DNA of 64,000 nt from JAGWJU01 sp035533295 (GCA_035533295.1 DATLUA010000046.1:57729-121728); one strand, 5' to 3'. Counted from the stretch's first letter, positions 47,050 to 56,897 are shown. Notes: generated from the sequence alone by a model not told the origin. Translations and numbers: made by a program.

Positions 47050-48888
47050 ATGATTTCCGAGACAAGCCGCCTGCGCGCCGCCGTGGCGCTCTTTAGCGCC
47101 GCGGGCATCCTGGCCTACCTCATCCTGAGATTTCTCCCGCCCGGGTTGGCGGCGTGGGCGCCGGTTCCGCTCTACGCCGTCGCGATTTTGGGCGGCATCC
47201 CCGCGGCCGCGGGGATCGTCGTTAAAATCGCGCATCGCGAGGGAAGCGCCGACGTGCTGGCGCTCATTTCCATCGTCGCGTCCCTGCTCATGGGGCAGTG
47301 CTTGGTGGCCGCGATCTTGATCTTGATGGTGTCGGGCGGGGGGGCCTTGGAGGATTTCGCGGTCAAGCACGCCTCGGGCGTGCTTGAGGCGCTTTCGCGG
47401 CGCGTGCCGCAGAGCGCGCATAAAAAATCCGGCGCGGTCCTCATCGACGCGCCGGTCGAGGCCGTGCGGCCGGAGGAGATTCTCGTCGTTCTGCCCCACG
47501 AAATCTGCCCCGTTGACGGCGTCGTGGTCGAGGGCCACGGGCGCATGGACGAGTCCTACCTGACCGGCGAGCCCTACGAGATGGCCAAGGCGCCGGGCTC
47601 GGCGGTCATTTCCGGCGCCGTCAACGGGGACGCGCCGCTGGTCATCAGGGCGACCAAGCCCGCCAAGGATTCGCGCTACGCCCGCATCATCAAAATTATG
47701 GAGGAAGCCGAGGCCAAAAAACCCAGCCTGCGGCGGCTGGGCGACAGCCTGGGGATGTGGTACGCGCCCCTGGCCTTGGCCCTGGCCGTCGGGGCGTGGA
47801 TTTTGAGCCGCTCGCCGGAACGCTTCCTTTCGGTCCTGGTCATCGCCACGCCCTGCCCGCTGCTCATCGCCATTCCCGTCGCGGTCTTGGGCGCGATTTC
47901 CTTGGCCGCCAAGAACGGCATCATCGTCAAGAACCCCGCGGCCCTGGAGCGCCTCATCCGCTGCCGCACCGTCATCTTCGACAAGACGGGCACGCTCACC
48001 TACGGCCGACCAGTATTGACCGGAATCGCCTGGGCGGAAGGCTTTTCCCGCCCGGAAGTTCTTCAGTACGCGGTGAGCCTCGATCAGTATTCCAAGCATC
48101 CGCTGTCCGCGGCCATCGTCGCGGCCGCCAAGAACGAGAACATTCTGCCCCTGGAAGCGGGCAAGATTGACTCCAAGCCCGGCCAAGGCATGCGCGGCGT
48201 GGTCAACGGCCGCGCGGCGCGCCTGACCGGCCGGGCCCATGCGGAGTCCCTGGGCCTGACGCTGCCGCCTCCGGAGGGCGGGCTTGAGTGCCTGCTTTTG
48301 GTGGAGGAGCGCTTCGCCGCGGCGTTTTCCTTTCACGATGAGCCGCGCAGCGAGAGCAAGAGTTTTTTGGAGCACTTGAAGCCCTTCCACGGCGTGGGCA
48401 AGGTCATGATGGTCTCGGGCGACCGCGAGGCCGAGGTGCGCTACCTGGCCCAGTCCCTGGGAATCGACGAAGTCATGGCCGAAAAAACGCCGGAGGAGAA
48501 AGTCGCCATCGTGTCCGGGGAGGCCAAGCTGGCCGACACGCTCTACGTGGGCGACGGCGTCAACGACGCGCCGGCCTTGAAGGCGGCGACCGTGGGCGTG
48601 GCCTTCGGCACGCGCAGCGACGTGGCCGGAGCCGCGGCCGACGCGGTCATCATGGCCGCGTCCTTGGGCAAGGTCGACGAGCTCATCCACATCAGCCGGC
48701 GCATGCGCACCGTCGCGCTGCAAAGCGCCTTGGGCGGCATGGCCTTGAGCGTCGTGGGGATGGCGCTGGCCGCGCGCGGGCTTTTGCCGCCCCTGGCCGG
48801 CGCCGTCGGCCAGGAAATTATCGATTTGCTCGCGGTCTTGAACGCCGTGCGGGTGGCGTGGCCGCCCAAGGTCCTTACGGATTTCTAA
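47050..48888 (+). CDS. P1B-type heavy-metal ATPase without metal-binding N-domain
   Basis: 612 residues. DESYLTGEP (actuator), IFDKTGTLTYG (phosphorylated Asp), SKHPLSAAIV (HP motif) and GDGVNDAPAL are all present. The membrane metal motif is TPCPLL, a TPC variant rather than CPC. The first helix starts at residue 11, so there is no HMA domain. Transported ion is unknown. The last 4 bp overlap convergent proC. Confidence 0.93.
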   Translation: MISETSRLRAAVALFSAAGILAYLILRFLPPGLAAWAPVPLYAVAILGGIPAAAGIVVKIAHREGSADVLALISIVASLLMGQCLVAAILILMVSGGGALEDFAVKHASGVLEALSRRVPQSAHKKSGAVLIDAPVEAVRPEEILVVLPHEICPVDGVVVEGHGRMDESYLTGEPYEMAKAPGSAVISGAVNGDAPLVIRATKPAKDSRYARIIKIMEEAEAKKPSLRRLGDSLGMWYAPLALALAVGAWILSRSPERFLSVLVIATPCPLLIAIPVAVLGAISLAAKNGIIVKNPAALERLIRCRTVIFDKTGTLTYGRPVLTGIAWAEGFSRPEVLQYAVSLDQYSKHPLSAAIVAAAKNENILPLEAGKIDSKPGQGMRGVVNGRAARLTGRAHAESLGLTLPPPEGGLECLLLVEERFAAAFSFHDEPRSESKSFLEHLKPFHGVGKVMMVSGDREAEVRYLAQSLGIDEVMAEKTPEEKVAIVSGEAKLADTLYVGDGVNDAPALKAATVGVAFGTRSDVAGAAADAVIMAASLGKVDELIHISRRMRTVALQSALGGMALSVVGMALAARGLLPPLAGAVGQEIIDLLAVLNAVRVAWPPKVLTDF

Positions 48889-49706
48889 CCGTAAATCTCG
48901 CTGAGTTCCTTGGAGCGCTTGGTGGCGGTCACCACCGCGTCCATGAGCACGGTGCGCAGGCCCTTGGACTCGAGCTCATGGATGGCCGCGATGGCCGTGC
49001 CGCCGGGCGTGGTCACTTCGTCCTTTAGGATGGCCGGGTGCTTGCCGGTCTCCAGCACCAGCTTGGCCGCGCCGTAGACCGTTTGAGCGGCCAGCCGCGC
49101 CGCGGCGGCCCGCGGGATGCCCATCTTGACCCCGCCGTCGGTCATGGCCTCGATGACCATGTAGATGTAGACCGGGCCCGAGCCGGAAAGCCCGGTCACG
49201 GCGTCCAGGAGATTTTCCGGGACGACTTCCACTTTCCCGACGGACTTGAAAATAGCCTCGGCCGCGCGCAGATCGGATTCTCCGGCATGCGCGCCCGCGC
49301 ACAGGGCCGTGGCCGCCTCGTTGACCAAGGCGGGCGTGTTGGGCATGGCGCGCACCACCGGGTTTGGTTTTTTCAAACGCTTGTTGACGGCGGCGGTGGT
49401 GATTCCCGCCATGACGCTGATGACCAGCTTGTCCTTATCGACGACCGGGGCGATTTCGCCCAGCACGCCGGCCGCCGCTTGGGGCTTCAAGGTCAGCAGG
49501 ATGATGTCCGCGCCTTTGGCCGCGGCGGCGTTGCTTTCGGACGCGCGGATTCCCCACTTGTTTTTAAGGCTGGCCAAGGCCTGCGCGTCGCGCCGCGAGG
49601 CGACGATGTCCTTGGGGCTGATGAGCTTGCCCGCGACCATGCCGCCGATAAGCGCCTCGCCCATGTGGCCGGCGCCGATGACGGCGATTTTCTTGTTCTT
49701 GAGCAT
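48885..49706 (-). CDS. proC: Pyrroline-5-carboxylate reductase
   Basis: 273 residues. Rossmann motif IAVIGAGHMGEALIGGM, RAMPNTPALV, and the signature DAVTGLSGSGPVYIYMVIEA with DEVTTPGGTAIA. It makes proline from pyrroline-5-carboxylate using NAD(P)H. A GGGAG lies 8 bp upstream of the ATG. Monocistronic. Confidence 0.96.
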   Translation of the reverse strand: MLKNKKIAVIGAGHMGEALIGGMVAGKLISPKDIVASRRDAQALASLKNKWGIRASESNAAAAKGADIILLTLKPQAAAGVLGEIAPVVDKDKLVISVMAGITTAAVNKRLKKPNPVVRAMPNTPALVNEAATALCAGAHAGESDLRAAEAIFKSVGKVEVVPENLLDAVTGLSGSGPVYIYMVIEAMTDGGVKMGIPRAAAARLAAQTVYGAAKLVLETGKHPAILKDEVTTPGGTAIAAIHELESKGLRTVLMDAVVTATKRSKELSEIYG

Positions 49707-49815
49707 TTAAAATCTCCCGCTATGGATTTTCCAGGCCGAGGCTGCTAAACTTTGGGTGACGGCCGCGGTCCATTCTATGAACTGGCGGCTCGGAACACAA
49801 GGCGGACAAAAAATC

Positions 49816-50370
49816 ATGCCGAGGATTGGCCGCGTCGCTGTTCTCGCCGCCGCGCTTCTTGCTGGATTGGCTTGGGCGGCCGCTTGGAACGGGAGAAAAC
49901 ACGTGGATAAAACGGATAAGGACAAATCGTGCGCCGCGGACGCGAAAAAACTCACTCCCGAGCAGTACCACGTCGCCTGCGAGGGCGGCACGGAACCGCC
50001 TTTCGACAACGCCTACTGGGACAACCACGAGCCCGGCATCTACGTGGACGTGGTCTCGGGCGAGCCGCTGTTCAGCTCCTTGGACAAGTTCGACTCGGGC
50101 ACGGGGTGGCCCAGCTTCACCAAGCCGCTGGTCCCCAAGGACGTGGACTACCGCGAGGATGCGAGCCTCGGCATGGACAGAACGGAGGTGCGCTCCTCCG
50201 CGGGCACTCATCTTGGCCATGTTTTCGACGACGGGCCGGCGCCCACCGGCAAGCGCTTCTGCATCAACTCGGCGTCGCTGCGCTTTATTCCCGCCTCCAA
50301 GCTGGCGGAGGAAGGCTACGGCCGCTACGCCGCCCTCTTCGCTCCTGAGCCCGACGGCAAGAAAAAATAG
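49816..50370 (+). CDS. msrB: Exported methionine-(R)-sulfoxide reductase, zinc-less
   Basis: 184 residues from the ATG at 49816, which gives a clean signal peptide (RIGRVAVLAAALLAGLAWAA). FDSGTGWPSFTKPL and the catalytic RFCINSASLRF identify MsrB. The usual CxxC zinc pair before PLFSS is replaced by DVVSGEPLFSS. It repairs oxidised methionines of exported proteins. Other in-frame starts lie at 49756 and 49777. Confidence 0.92.
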   Translation: MPRIGRVAVLAAALLAGLAWAAAWNGRKHVDKTDKDKSCAADAKKLTPEQYHVACEGGTEPPFDNAYWDNHEPGIYVDVVSGEPLFSSLDKFDSGTGWPSFTKPLVPKDVDYREDASLGMDRTEVRSSAGTHLGHVFDDGPAPTGKRFCINSASLRFIPASKLAEEGYGRYAALFAPEPDGKKK

Positions 50371-50431
50371 TATTATTGGTCCGAGCTTGGCTTCGAGCCG
50401 GGCGAAACCCCCCATGCGGAGGAAAAAACAC

Positions 50432-52627
50432 ATGCCCGCGACGCGATTCGGAAAATCGGAAAGCGACGTGCAGGGTTCCGGCCACCCCCACGGCCGGGCC
50501 GCCGCCAAGGTCTCGGATTATTTCGGGTGCAACGTCTTCGGCCGGGAGACGATGAAGCTCCTGCTGCCCAAGGACACCTACAAGCACGTGCAGGAAGTCA
50601 TCCATCGCGGTAAGCCGCTGGATTTGGACGCGGCCAACGCGGTCGCCTCGGCCATGAAGACCTGGGCCATGTCCAAGGGCGCCACGCACTACTGCCACTG
50701 GTTCCAGCCCATGACCGGCGTCACGGCGGAGAAGCACGACAGCTTCATCGATTTGGCCGCGGACGGCCAGGCCATCGAGATTTTCTCGGGCAAGCAGCTG
50801 GTCCAGCAGGAGCCCGACGCGTCGAGCTTTCCCTCGGGAGGCCTCCGCACCACGTTCGAGGCCCGCGGCTACACCGCGTGGGACCCGACCTCGCCGGCCT
50901 TCGTGCTGGAAACGCCGGGCGGCTCGACCCTGTGCATCCCCACGGTTTTTATCTCCTACACCGGGGAATCGCTCGACACCAAGACGCCGCTCTTGCGCTC
51001 AATTGAGGCGCTCAACAAGGCGGCGCTGGGCATCCTTGGCTACTTTAAAACCGATAAGAACGACGCGACCAAGGTGTTCTCCACGGTCGGCGCCGAGCAG
51101 GAATATTTTCTCGTGGACGAGGGTTATTACGAGGAGCGGCCGGACTTGATGCTCTGCGGGCGCACGCTCTTCGGCGCGCCCTCTCCCAAGGGCCAGCAGC
51201 TCGAGGACCACTACTTCGGCTCCATCAAGGAGCGGGTCTTCACCTGCATGACCGACGCGGAGAAGGAGCTCTACAAGCTGGGCGTGCCCATCAAGACCCG
51301 GCACAACGAAGTGGCGCCCAATCAGTTCGAGTGCGCGCCGGTCTTCGAAGAGGCCAACGTGGCGACGGATCACAACCAACTGGTCATGGACGTCATACAC
51401 CGCGTGGCGGCGCGGCACGGATTGGCCGCCTTGTTTTATGAGAAGCCCTTCGCGGGCGTGAACGGCAGCGGCAAGCACGTTAACTGGTCCCTGGGCACGG
51501 ACACGGGAAAGAATCTTCTTTCGCCGGGCCAGACCCCGCAGGAAAATCTGCAGTTCCTGATTTTCCTGGTCGCGACCATCAAGGCGGTGCACGATCGCTC
51601 GCGCATTCTGCGCGCGGCCGTCGCGTCCTCGGGCAACGATCACCGCTTGGGCGCCAACGAGGCGCCGCCGGCGATTATCTCGGTGTTCCTGGGCGCGCAG
51701 TTGACGCGCGTGCTGGAGGACTTGGAGAAGGGCGTGACCACCAAGGGCACGGAGCCGGAGTGGATTTCCATCGGCATCGACAAGATTCCGCCCATTTTGA
51801 AGGACAACACGGACCGTAACCGCACATCGCCGTTCGCCTTCACGGGCAACAAGTTCGAGTTCAGGGCCGTGGGCTCCTCCTTCAACATCGGCGTGCCCAC
51901 CGCGCTGTTGAACGCCATCGTGGCCGATGCTTTGGTGCAGGCCAAGAAGGACATCGACAAGCTCGTGAAGGCCAAAAAATCCTTCAAGGATGCGGCTCTG
52001 GATGTTTTGCGGCGCTATTATGAGGAATCGAAGGCCGTGTGCTTCGAGGGAAACAACTATTCCCAGGAATGGGCCGACGAGGCCGCCAAGCGCAAGCTGC
52101 CCAACGTCAAGACCACGCCCGAGGCCTTGGACGGGCTCGTGCGCAAGGATGCGCTCGCCTTGTTCTCGCGCCTGGGCGTGCTCTCGGAAACCGAGGCCAA
52201 GTCCCGCCAGCACATCCAGCTCGAAAAATACGCCAAGCAGATCGACATCGAGGCCAAGCTCGTCATCGAAATGGTGATGACGCACTACGTCCCGGCCGCC
52301 GTCGCCTACCAAAAAGAGCTCGCCTCGACTCTGCGCAAGGTCGCGGAAGTGCTCCCCGGCCAAACCGACGCCGTCCAGATTCAAGGCGGGATCCTCTCGC
52401 GGACGGCTATTTTGGCCGCGCAGGCCATCACGTCCGTCGAAGAGATCAAAAAGGCCCTTGCCGCCGCCGAAAAAATCGAGGACGCGCACGAGAAGGCGCT
52501 GGCCTATTGCCACAAGGTCAAGCCGCTTTTCGACGCCGCGCGCGAGGCGGTCGACGGCTTGGAAGGCCTGGTTCCCGATTCGCTCTGGCCTCTTCCTAAG
52601 TATCGGGAGATGCTCTTTAGGATATAG
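50432..52627 (+). CDS. glnN: Glutamine synthetase type III
   Basis: 731 residues from the ATG at 50432 (GCGGAGGAAAA upstream), the length of GSIII and far longer than GSI. FGCNVFGRETMKLLLP near the start, THYCHWFQPMTG, EVAPNQFECAPVFEEANVAT and GKHVNWSLGTDTGKNLL are the GSIII signatures. It forms glutamine from glutamate and ammonia. No glnB or amtB is adjacent. mrp follows 3 bp later. Confidence 0.96.
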   Translation: MPATRFGKSESDVQGSGHPHGRAAAKVSDYFGCNVFGRETMKLLLPKDTYKHVQEVIHRGKPLDLDAANAVASAMKTWAMSKGATHYCHWFQPMTGVTAEKHDSFIDLAADGQAIEIFSGKQLVQQEPDASSFPSGGLRTTFEARGYTAWDPTSPAFVLETPGGSTLCIPTVFISYTGESLDTKTPLLRSIEALNKAALGILGYFKTDKNDATKVFSTVGAEQEYFLVDEGYYEERPDLMLCGRTLFGAPSPKGQQLEDHYFGSIKERVFTCMTDAEKELYKLGVPIKTRHNEVAPNQFECAPVFEEANVATDHNQLVMDVIHRVAARHGLAALFYEKPFAGVNGSGKHVNWSLGTDTGKNLLSPGQTPQENLQFLIFLVATIKAVHDRSRILRAAVASSGNDHRLGANEAPPAIISVFLGAQLTRVLEDLEKGVTTKGTEPEWISIGIDKIPPILKDNTDRNRTSPFAFTGNKFEFRAVGSSFNIGVPTALLNAIVADALVQAKKDIDKLVKAKKSFKDAALDVLRRYYEESKAVCFEGNNYSQEWADEAAKRKLPNVKTTPEALDGLVRKDALALFSRLGVLSETEAKSRQHIQLEKYAKQIDIEAKLVIEMVMTHYVPAAVAYQKELASTLRKVAEVLPGQTDAVQIQGGILSRTAILAAQAITSVEEIKKALAAAEKIEDAHEKALAYCHKVKPLFDAAREAVDGLEGLVPDSLWPLPKYREMLFRI

Positions 52628-52630
52628 CCG

Positions 52631-53710
52631 ATGCCCAGCCGCGAACAAGTTTTAGAGGCCTTGAAGTCCTGCCAGGAGCCCGAGCTTAAAAAGGACATCG
52701 TCACTTTGGGCATGGTGCAGAACTTGTGCGTCGAGGGCGGCAAGGTCTCGTTCGACTACATCCTCACCACGCCGGCGTGCCCCTTGAAGGGCATGATGGA
52801 GATGGAAGCGCGCGACGCGCTCATGAAGGTTCCCGGCGTCGCGGACGTGGAAATCCGCATGAAGGCCAGCGTGAAAAAAGACCCGCGCCTGGAGAACAAG
52901 GCCCCGTCCGGCATCAGGAACATCGTGGCGGTGGGCAGCGGCAAGGGCGGCGTTGGCAAGTCCACCGTGGCCTGCAACTTGGCAGTGGCCCTGGCCCAGG
53001 ACGGCGCGCGCGTGGGTCTGATGGACGCGGACATCTACGGCCCCAACCAGCCGCAGATGCTGGGCGTGGAAGGCCGGGAGTTGAAACCCGGCGCCGAGGG
53101 AAAAATAGCCCCGGCTGAGAATTTCGGCGTCAAGCTGGTGTCCATGGGCTTTTTGACCGACAAGGACGCGCCGGTCATCTGGCGCGGCCCCATGCTGCAC
53201 GGCGCGGTGACCCAATTTTTGCGCGACGTGGAGTGGGGCGAGCTCGATTATTTGATTGTGGATTTGCCGCCCGGCACCGGGGACGTGCAGCTGTCCCTGT
53301 GCCAGAGCGTGCCCTTGGCCGGAGCCGTCATCGTGACCACGCCGCAGACCATCGCGCTTTCCGACGTGCGCCGCGCGGCCGCCATGTTCGCGAAGCTAAA
53401 CGTCCCGCTTTTGGGCGTAGTGGAGAACATGAGCGGGTTTTCCTGCCCGCACTGCGGAAAAAACAGCGATATTTTCTCCCGCGGGGGAGCGTCCGCCGTG
53501 GCCGAGAAATACGGCGCTCCAATTTTGGGGCGAGTTCCTATTGAAGAGGCCGTGTGCCAAAGCGGCGAAACCGGGGAGCCGATTTGCGTCCGGGCGCCCG
53601 AGAGCGCCTCGGCCCAGGCCCTGCGCGCCGTCGCCCGGCAGACGGCGGCGCGCTTGAGCGTCTTGTCCGCCGGCCGCAAAACGCTCGAAATCAAGCTCGT
53701 CAGCGCTTGA
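52631..53710 (+). CDS. mrp: Mrp/ApbC Fe-S cluster carrier ATPase
   Basis: 359 residues. An N-terminal MIP18/DUF59 domain (1-90, with TTPACPLKGMME) is followed by the ParA-like ATPase: GSGKGGVGKSTVACNLAVAL (deviant Walker A), MDADIYGPNQP, and the CPHC motif in FSCPHCGKNS that carries a bridging [4Fe-4S] cluster. It transfers clusters to target proteins in the cytoplasm. A bidirectional terminator follows. Confidence 0.95.
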   Translation: MPSREQVLEALKSCQEPELKKDIVTLGMVQNLCVEGGKVSFDYILTTPACPLKGMMEMEARDALMKVPGVADVEIRMKASVKKDPRLENKAPSGIRNIVAVGSGKGGVGKSTVACNLAVALAQDGARVGLMDADIYGPNQPQMLGVEGRELKPGAEGKIAPAENFGVKLVSMGFLTDKDAPVIWRGPMLHGAVTQFLRDVEWGELDYLIVDLPPGTGDVQLSLCQSVPLAGAVIVTTPQTIALSDVRRAAAMFAKLNVPLLGVVENMSGFSCPHCGKNSDIFSRGGASAVAEKYGAPILGRVPIEEAVCQSGETGEPICVRAPESASAQALRAVARQTAARLSVLSAGRKTLEIKLVSA

Positions 53711-53768
53711 GCCGGAGCGCGGCTTCTTATTGCCGCTATTCCCGCCGAACCTAACCATGGAAATGAGA

Positions 53769-53801
53769 AAGCCCTCCGAGATTCGGAGGGCCTTCTTTTA
53801 T
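53769..53801. terminator. Bidirectional intrinsic terminator
   Basis: GCCCTCCGA-GAT-TCGGAGGGC (53771-53791) followed by CTTCTTTTATT on the plus strand and TTTCTCATTT on the minus strand. It ends both mrp and the convergent protease gene. Confidence 0.9.
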
Positions 53802-53827
53802 TCGAGGGTGCGCCCAGGCTTAGAAGC

Positions 53828-55039
53828 TTAGAGCGTGCCCAGAGTCACGACGATATCTTCCCCGTAACCGTTCCGGATCAGGTCGAAAGCCGCCGTGGAG
53901 CCGGGAGTTTTATTCGCCAGGTAGCGCATGAGTTCGATGGGCGCGGCAAACGTTTTCCCATCGACGTTGGAGATTAGGTCCCCGACCGCAAGTCCTTGGG
54001 ATTTCATGTTTTCGCTCACGGCCGTGATCTTTAAAGCTCCCAGGTTCGTCGCTTGGACCGAGAGGCCGGGATCCGCGGAATCGAACACGTTCGTGGATCG
54101 GTAGCGGTTGAGCATCTGGTGGACGAAGCGGATGGGGATGGCCATCCCCAGGCCCATCGAGCCGCCGTTGAGCGTCGCGATCATTTCATTGACTCCGATG
54201 ACCTTGCCGGAAATGTCGATGAGCGGCCCTCCGGAGTTTCCCGGATTGATGGGGGCGTCGGTTTGGATGTACTGGCCGACTAGTCCGGAGCTACCGAACC
54301 CGCCCTGGCGGTCGGGGTTGCTGACGATTCCGAAGGTGACGGTGTTGTCCAAGCCCAAAGGAGAGCCTATGGCCACGACGAACTCGCCCGCGGCGACCTT
54401 GTCGTTCCCGGCCAGCTTGAGAACTTGGCAGTTCGGGCACGGCGCGTTCATCCGCACCAGCGCCAAGTCATAGCCGCGGGTTTTATCGCTGTACCCTATT
54501 AGCGTGGCGGCAGATGTGGCGCCGTCCGCGGTCGTCACCGTGACGGTGGCGGAAACGACGCCCACCGGGACGGATTGCCCCTCGAATTCCACCGAGGATT
54601 TCCCATTGCGCCCAAGAATATCCACCACATGGGCGTTGGTGACGATGAGCGCTCGGCCCAGGCTGTCCTTGCCGATGATGAAGCCGGAGCCCAGGTCTCC
54701 GGTTTGCTTCTCGATGATCTTCTTGGGGTCGTAGGTTTTGGGATCAATCTTTCCGGAGAGCATGTCGCCGAGCGTCGGCGGGTCAAGCGCCAGCTGCGGG
54801 CCTTGGACCGTTACGTGGATGGTCACGGTGACGACGCCCGGGTCGACTTTCTTGACCAGCTTCATCAGCGCGCGCTGATCTCCGCGCAGGCTGGGGTTGA
54901 TGAAGTGGGACGTAAACCGAAGCCCATGCAAGGAGTCCATGGCCTCTCCTAGGGAGATGGCCTGCGCCGCGGGGGCGGCGTTTACGGCCAACGGCAGCAA
55001 AAGGAGGAAAGAAAGAACCGTCAAGATTTTATTTTTCAT
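53828..55039 (-). CDS. Secreted HtrA/Deg-type serine protease with PDZ domain
   Basis: 403 residues from the ATG at 55039. Signal peptide (to AVNAA); trypsin-like domain with His137 (VTNAHVV), Asp191 (YDLALV) and Ser269 (INPGNSGGPL); one PDZ domain from about 320. An extra CPNC lies near residue 201, a possible redox switch or disulphide. It should degrade or refold damaged periplasmic proteins. A TATAAT ends six bases before the ATG. Confidence 0.92.
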   Translation of the reverse strand: MKNKILTVLSFLLLLPLAVNAAPAAQAISLGEAMDSLHGLRFTSHFINPSLRGDQRALMKLVKKVDPGVVTVTIHVTVQGPQLALDPPTLGDMLSGKIDPKTYDPKKIIEKQTGDLGSGFIIGKDSLGRALIVTNAHVVDILGRNGKSSVEFEGQSVPVGVVSATVTVTTADGATSAATLIGYSDKTRGYDLALVRMNAPCPNCQVLKLAGNDKVAAGEFVVAIGSPLGLDNTVTFGIVSNPDRQGGFGSSGLVGQYIQTDAPINPGNSGGPLIDISGKVIGVNEMIATLNGGSMGLGMAIPIRFVHQMLNRYRSTNVFDSADPGLSVQATNLGALKITAVSENMKSQGLAVGDLISNVDGKTFAAPIELMRYLANKTPGSTAAFDLIRNGYGEDIVVTLGTL

Positions 55040-55045
55040 GACCCC

Positions 55046-55051
55046 ATTATA
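55046..55051 (-). promoter_or_regulatory. -10 element six bases before the htrA-like ATG
   Basis: TATAAT on the minus strand, then GGGGTC and the ATG at 55039. Transcription would start at the ATG. No clear -35 and no Shine-Dalgarno. Confidence 0.5.
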
Positions 55052-55122
55052 AGAACGGCTTGCGAGGAGCACATGGGCCGAAAGGACCTATGCGGCTCGT
55101 CCAAGGGGCCTAGAGCGAAATC

Positions 55123-55896
55123 TTAAAGAACAGGGCGAGACGGCGCCGGTTTGGCCGATTTCTGGGGTTGCGGCTGCGGTTCCGGGGCGTAGGCCGCGTC
55201 GGAGACGCCGTGCTTCTTGAGCCAGTTTTCCAGCGCCGGAATCTGCCACTGGTATTCGACGGGCCAGAGGCCGGGCTGCTTGACGGCGAAGCTGCGTTTT
55301 CCCAGCCAGGAAAACGACTGGGAATCCGCGGCGGCCAGAAGCTCCGGCTTGAGCACGAGAAGGCTCCAGTTGGGGCGCCATATCTCGGAACCGGGCGCGG
55401 GCGCGCCCTGCGGGCCGGACTCGGGGGAAAGCTCCAGCGCTCCGTCCGGAGTTTCCCGCAAGGCCGCTCGGGAAATCCAAAACGGCAGCTTCGAGACGCT
55501 CAGCGCCGAATCAAACCCTGATTTTTCCAGGACGGCGTCCACGCCCTCATCGATGACGGCCCCGGTCACGGCCGGAGCTTGGGCGGAAAGCGCGACTAGA
55601 AGCTCCAGGCGCTCGCCTTCCTTGGCGGCCTCGCGGCCGACGGCTTCCAGGGCGAAGCGCAGGAGCCGCGACGGCGAGGGATTCTCGTCCGGCGGAGGGT
55701 CGAGAATGACCGCGCCGTATTGCAGAGCGGCGGATTTGACGCCCTGCATGGCCGAGACGGCGAAGCGGCGGTGCACACGGGCGGATGATTTCGCGGCCAT
55801 CAGCGGATAGGCGGCCAAGGGGCGTCCCAGGGCCGAGGCGTCCTGGCCGGGGAAATCGGGAGCTTGCAGCCAGTCGACCAGCGCGGCGCAGATCAT
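55123..55896 (-). CDS. Divergent CMP-sugar (cytidylyltransferase-like) protein
   Basis: 257 residues. The middle (LLVALSAQAPAVTGAVIDEG, SGFDSALSVSKLPFW) and the end (LWPVEYQWQIPALENWL) follow the acylneuraminate cytidylyltransferase layout, though the N-terminal nucleotide motif is unclear and VSPL of the active site is not kept. A Pro/Gln-rich tail follows. The start overlaps the glycosyltransferase stop in ATGA, so both serve glycan synthesis. It could be a degenerate or repurposed member. Confidence 0.6.
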   Translation of the reverse strand: MICAALVDWLQAPDFPGQDASALGRPLAAYPLMAAKSSARVHRRFAVSAMQGVKSAALQYGAVILDPPPDENPSPSRLLRFALEAVGREAAKEGERLELLVALSAQAPAVTGAVIDEGVDAVLEKSGFDSALSVSKLPFWISRAALRETPDGALELSPESGPQGAPAPGSEIWRPNWSLLVLKPELLAAADSQSFSWLGKRSFAVKQPGLWPVEYQWQIPALENWLKKHGVSDAAYAPEPQPQPQKSAKPAPSRPVL

Positions 55897-56897
55897 GCGA
55901 TATCTTCGACGGCCGAGAGAGCGGCCGCGGCGGTCGATGGCCAGTCGTGCTTCTCCACGGTCTTGATGCCCTCGGCGATGAGCTGGATGGAAAGTCCGCG
56001 CAGGGAGTAGAGCGTGACCAGCGCCTCCGCCAGGGCGGCCGCGTCGCCCTCGGCAAAACAGAGGCCGTTTTGCTCGTGACGGATAATCTCGGAAAGAGCC
56101 CCCGAGCGGGCCGCGATGACCGGGCAGCCCGCGGCCAGCGCTTGAAGAACGGCGTTCGGAAATCCATCTGAGCCGCAGGGGTCGATGTAGGCTTTTGCCG
56201 CGCGCAAGCAGTCTCCGATGCGCGAGGGGGGCAAGGAGCCCAGGAGGGAAATCCGCTTCTCGATTTGAAGATCGCGGGAGCGGCCGCGCAAGGCTTCAAG
56301 GAGGGGGCCGTCTCCGATGATGGAAAGATGGTAATCCAGCCGCAGCTTGGCCAGCGCCAAGAAAAGGGTTTCCAGCCCGGGGCGCGATTCCTGGCGCAGG
56401 GGAGCGCAGACGACGACGGGGAAAGCCGAGGGTCGGAGCGCGTGCGGCGTCAAAAGGGCGATTTGCCCGAATACGATCCGGTCGTAGGCGTAAGGGACGT
56501 GCCTGATGTTGCCGTTGCATCCCCATCCCCGAGCGATGTCGGCCAAGTGGCGGCTCGGAAGGAGAAGCCGATCGGCGGCGAGGGCCATGTTTCTGGTTCT
56601 CTCCCGGGCCGCGGCGTCTTCTCCCACGCAGACGTCGACGAGGCGGAAGGCTGTTTTTTTCCCGCCGGCCTTGGCGGCCTCGAATACCTCGGGCTGAGCG
56701 CCGTTGACGATGACGACGCCGGCCTCGGCCGCGAAACCCTGGGAAAGCATCCGCACGAGCGCGCCTTCGGCGCCTGAAGAGGGCGCCGGTTGGGCGGACG
56801 TCTCGTGCCCGCGCTCTCGCGCCAGCTTTGAGAACTCGCGGCAAAAAGCGTCTTGCCCATCGGGGGCGGACGGATCGGGGACAAGCAGCATCTTCAT
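55893..56897 (-). CDS. Glycosyltransferase family 4-like
   Basis: 334 residues. GT-B fold; the C-terminal donor site has LSIIGDGPLLEAL, SLLGSLPPSRIGDCLRAAKA and DGFPNAVLQALAAGCPVIAA (E replaced by D-G-F-P-N-A form), as in GT4. An AGGAAA precedes the ATG at 56897. Acceptor unknown; it pairs with the cytidylyltransferase-like gene. Confidence 0.87.
   Translation of the reverse strand: MKMLLVPDPSAPDGQDAFCREFSKLARERGHETSAQPAPSSGAEGALVRMLSQGFAAEAGVVIVNGAQPEVFEAAKAGGKKTAFRLVDVCVGEDAAARERTRNMALAADRLLLPSRHLADIARGWGCNGNIRHVPYAYDRIVFGQIALLTPHALRPSAFPVVVCAPLRQESRPGLETLFLALAKLRLDYHLSIIGDGPLLEALRGRSRDLQIEKRISLLGSLPPSRIGDCLRAAKAYIDPCGSDGFPNAVLQALAAGCPVIAARSGALSEIIRHEQNGLCFAEGDAAALAEALVTLYSLRGLSIQLIAEGIKTVEKHDWPSTAAAALSAVEDIA

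Noticed and set aside
45790..48723. A 977-codon open frame on the minus strand
   Set aside because: It is exactly antisense to YajQ, BtuF-like and the P-type ATPase, all with clear motifs. In GC-rich DNA the opposite strand of real genes often lacks stops.
50999..52648. A 549-codon minus-strand frame
   Set aside because: Antisense shadow of the type III glutamine synthetase; low-complexity composition and no motif.
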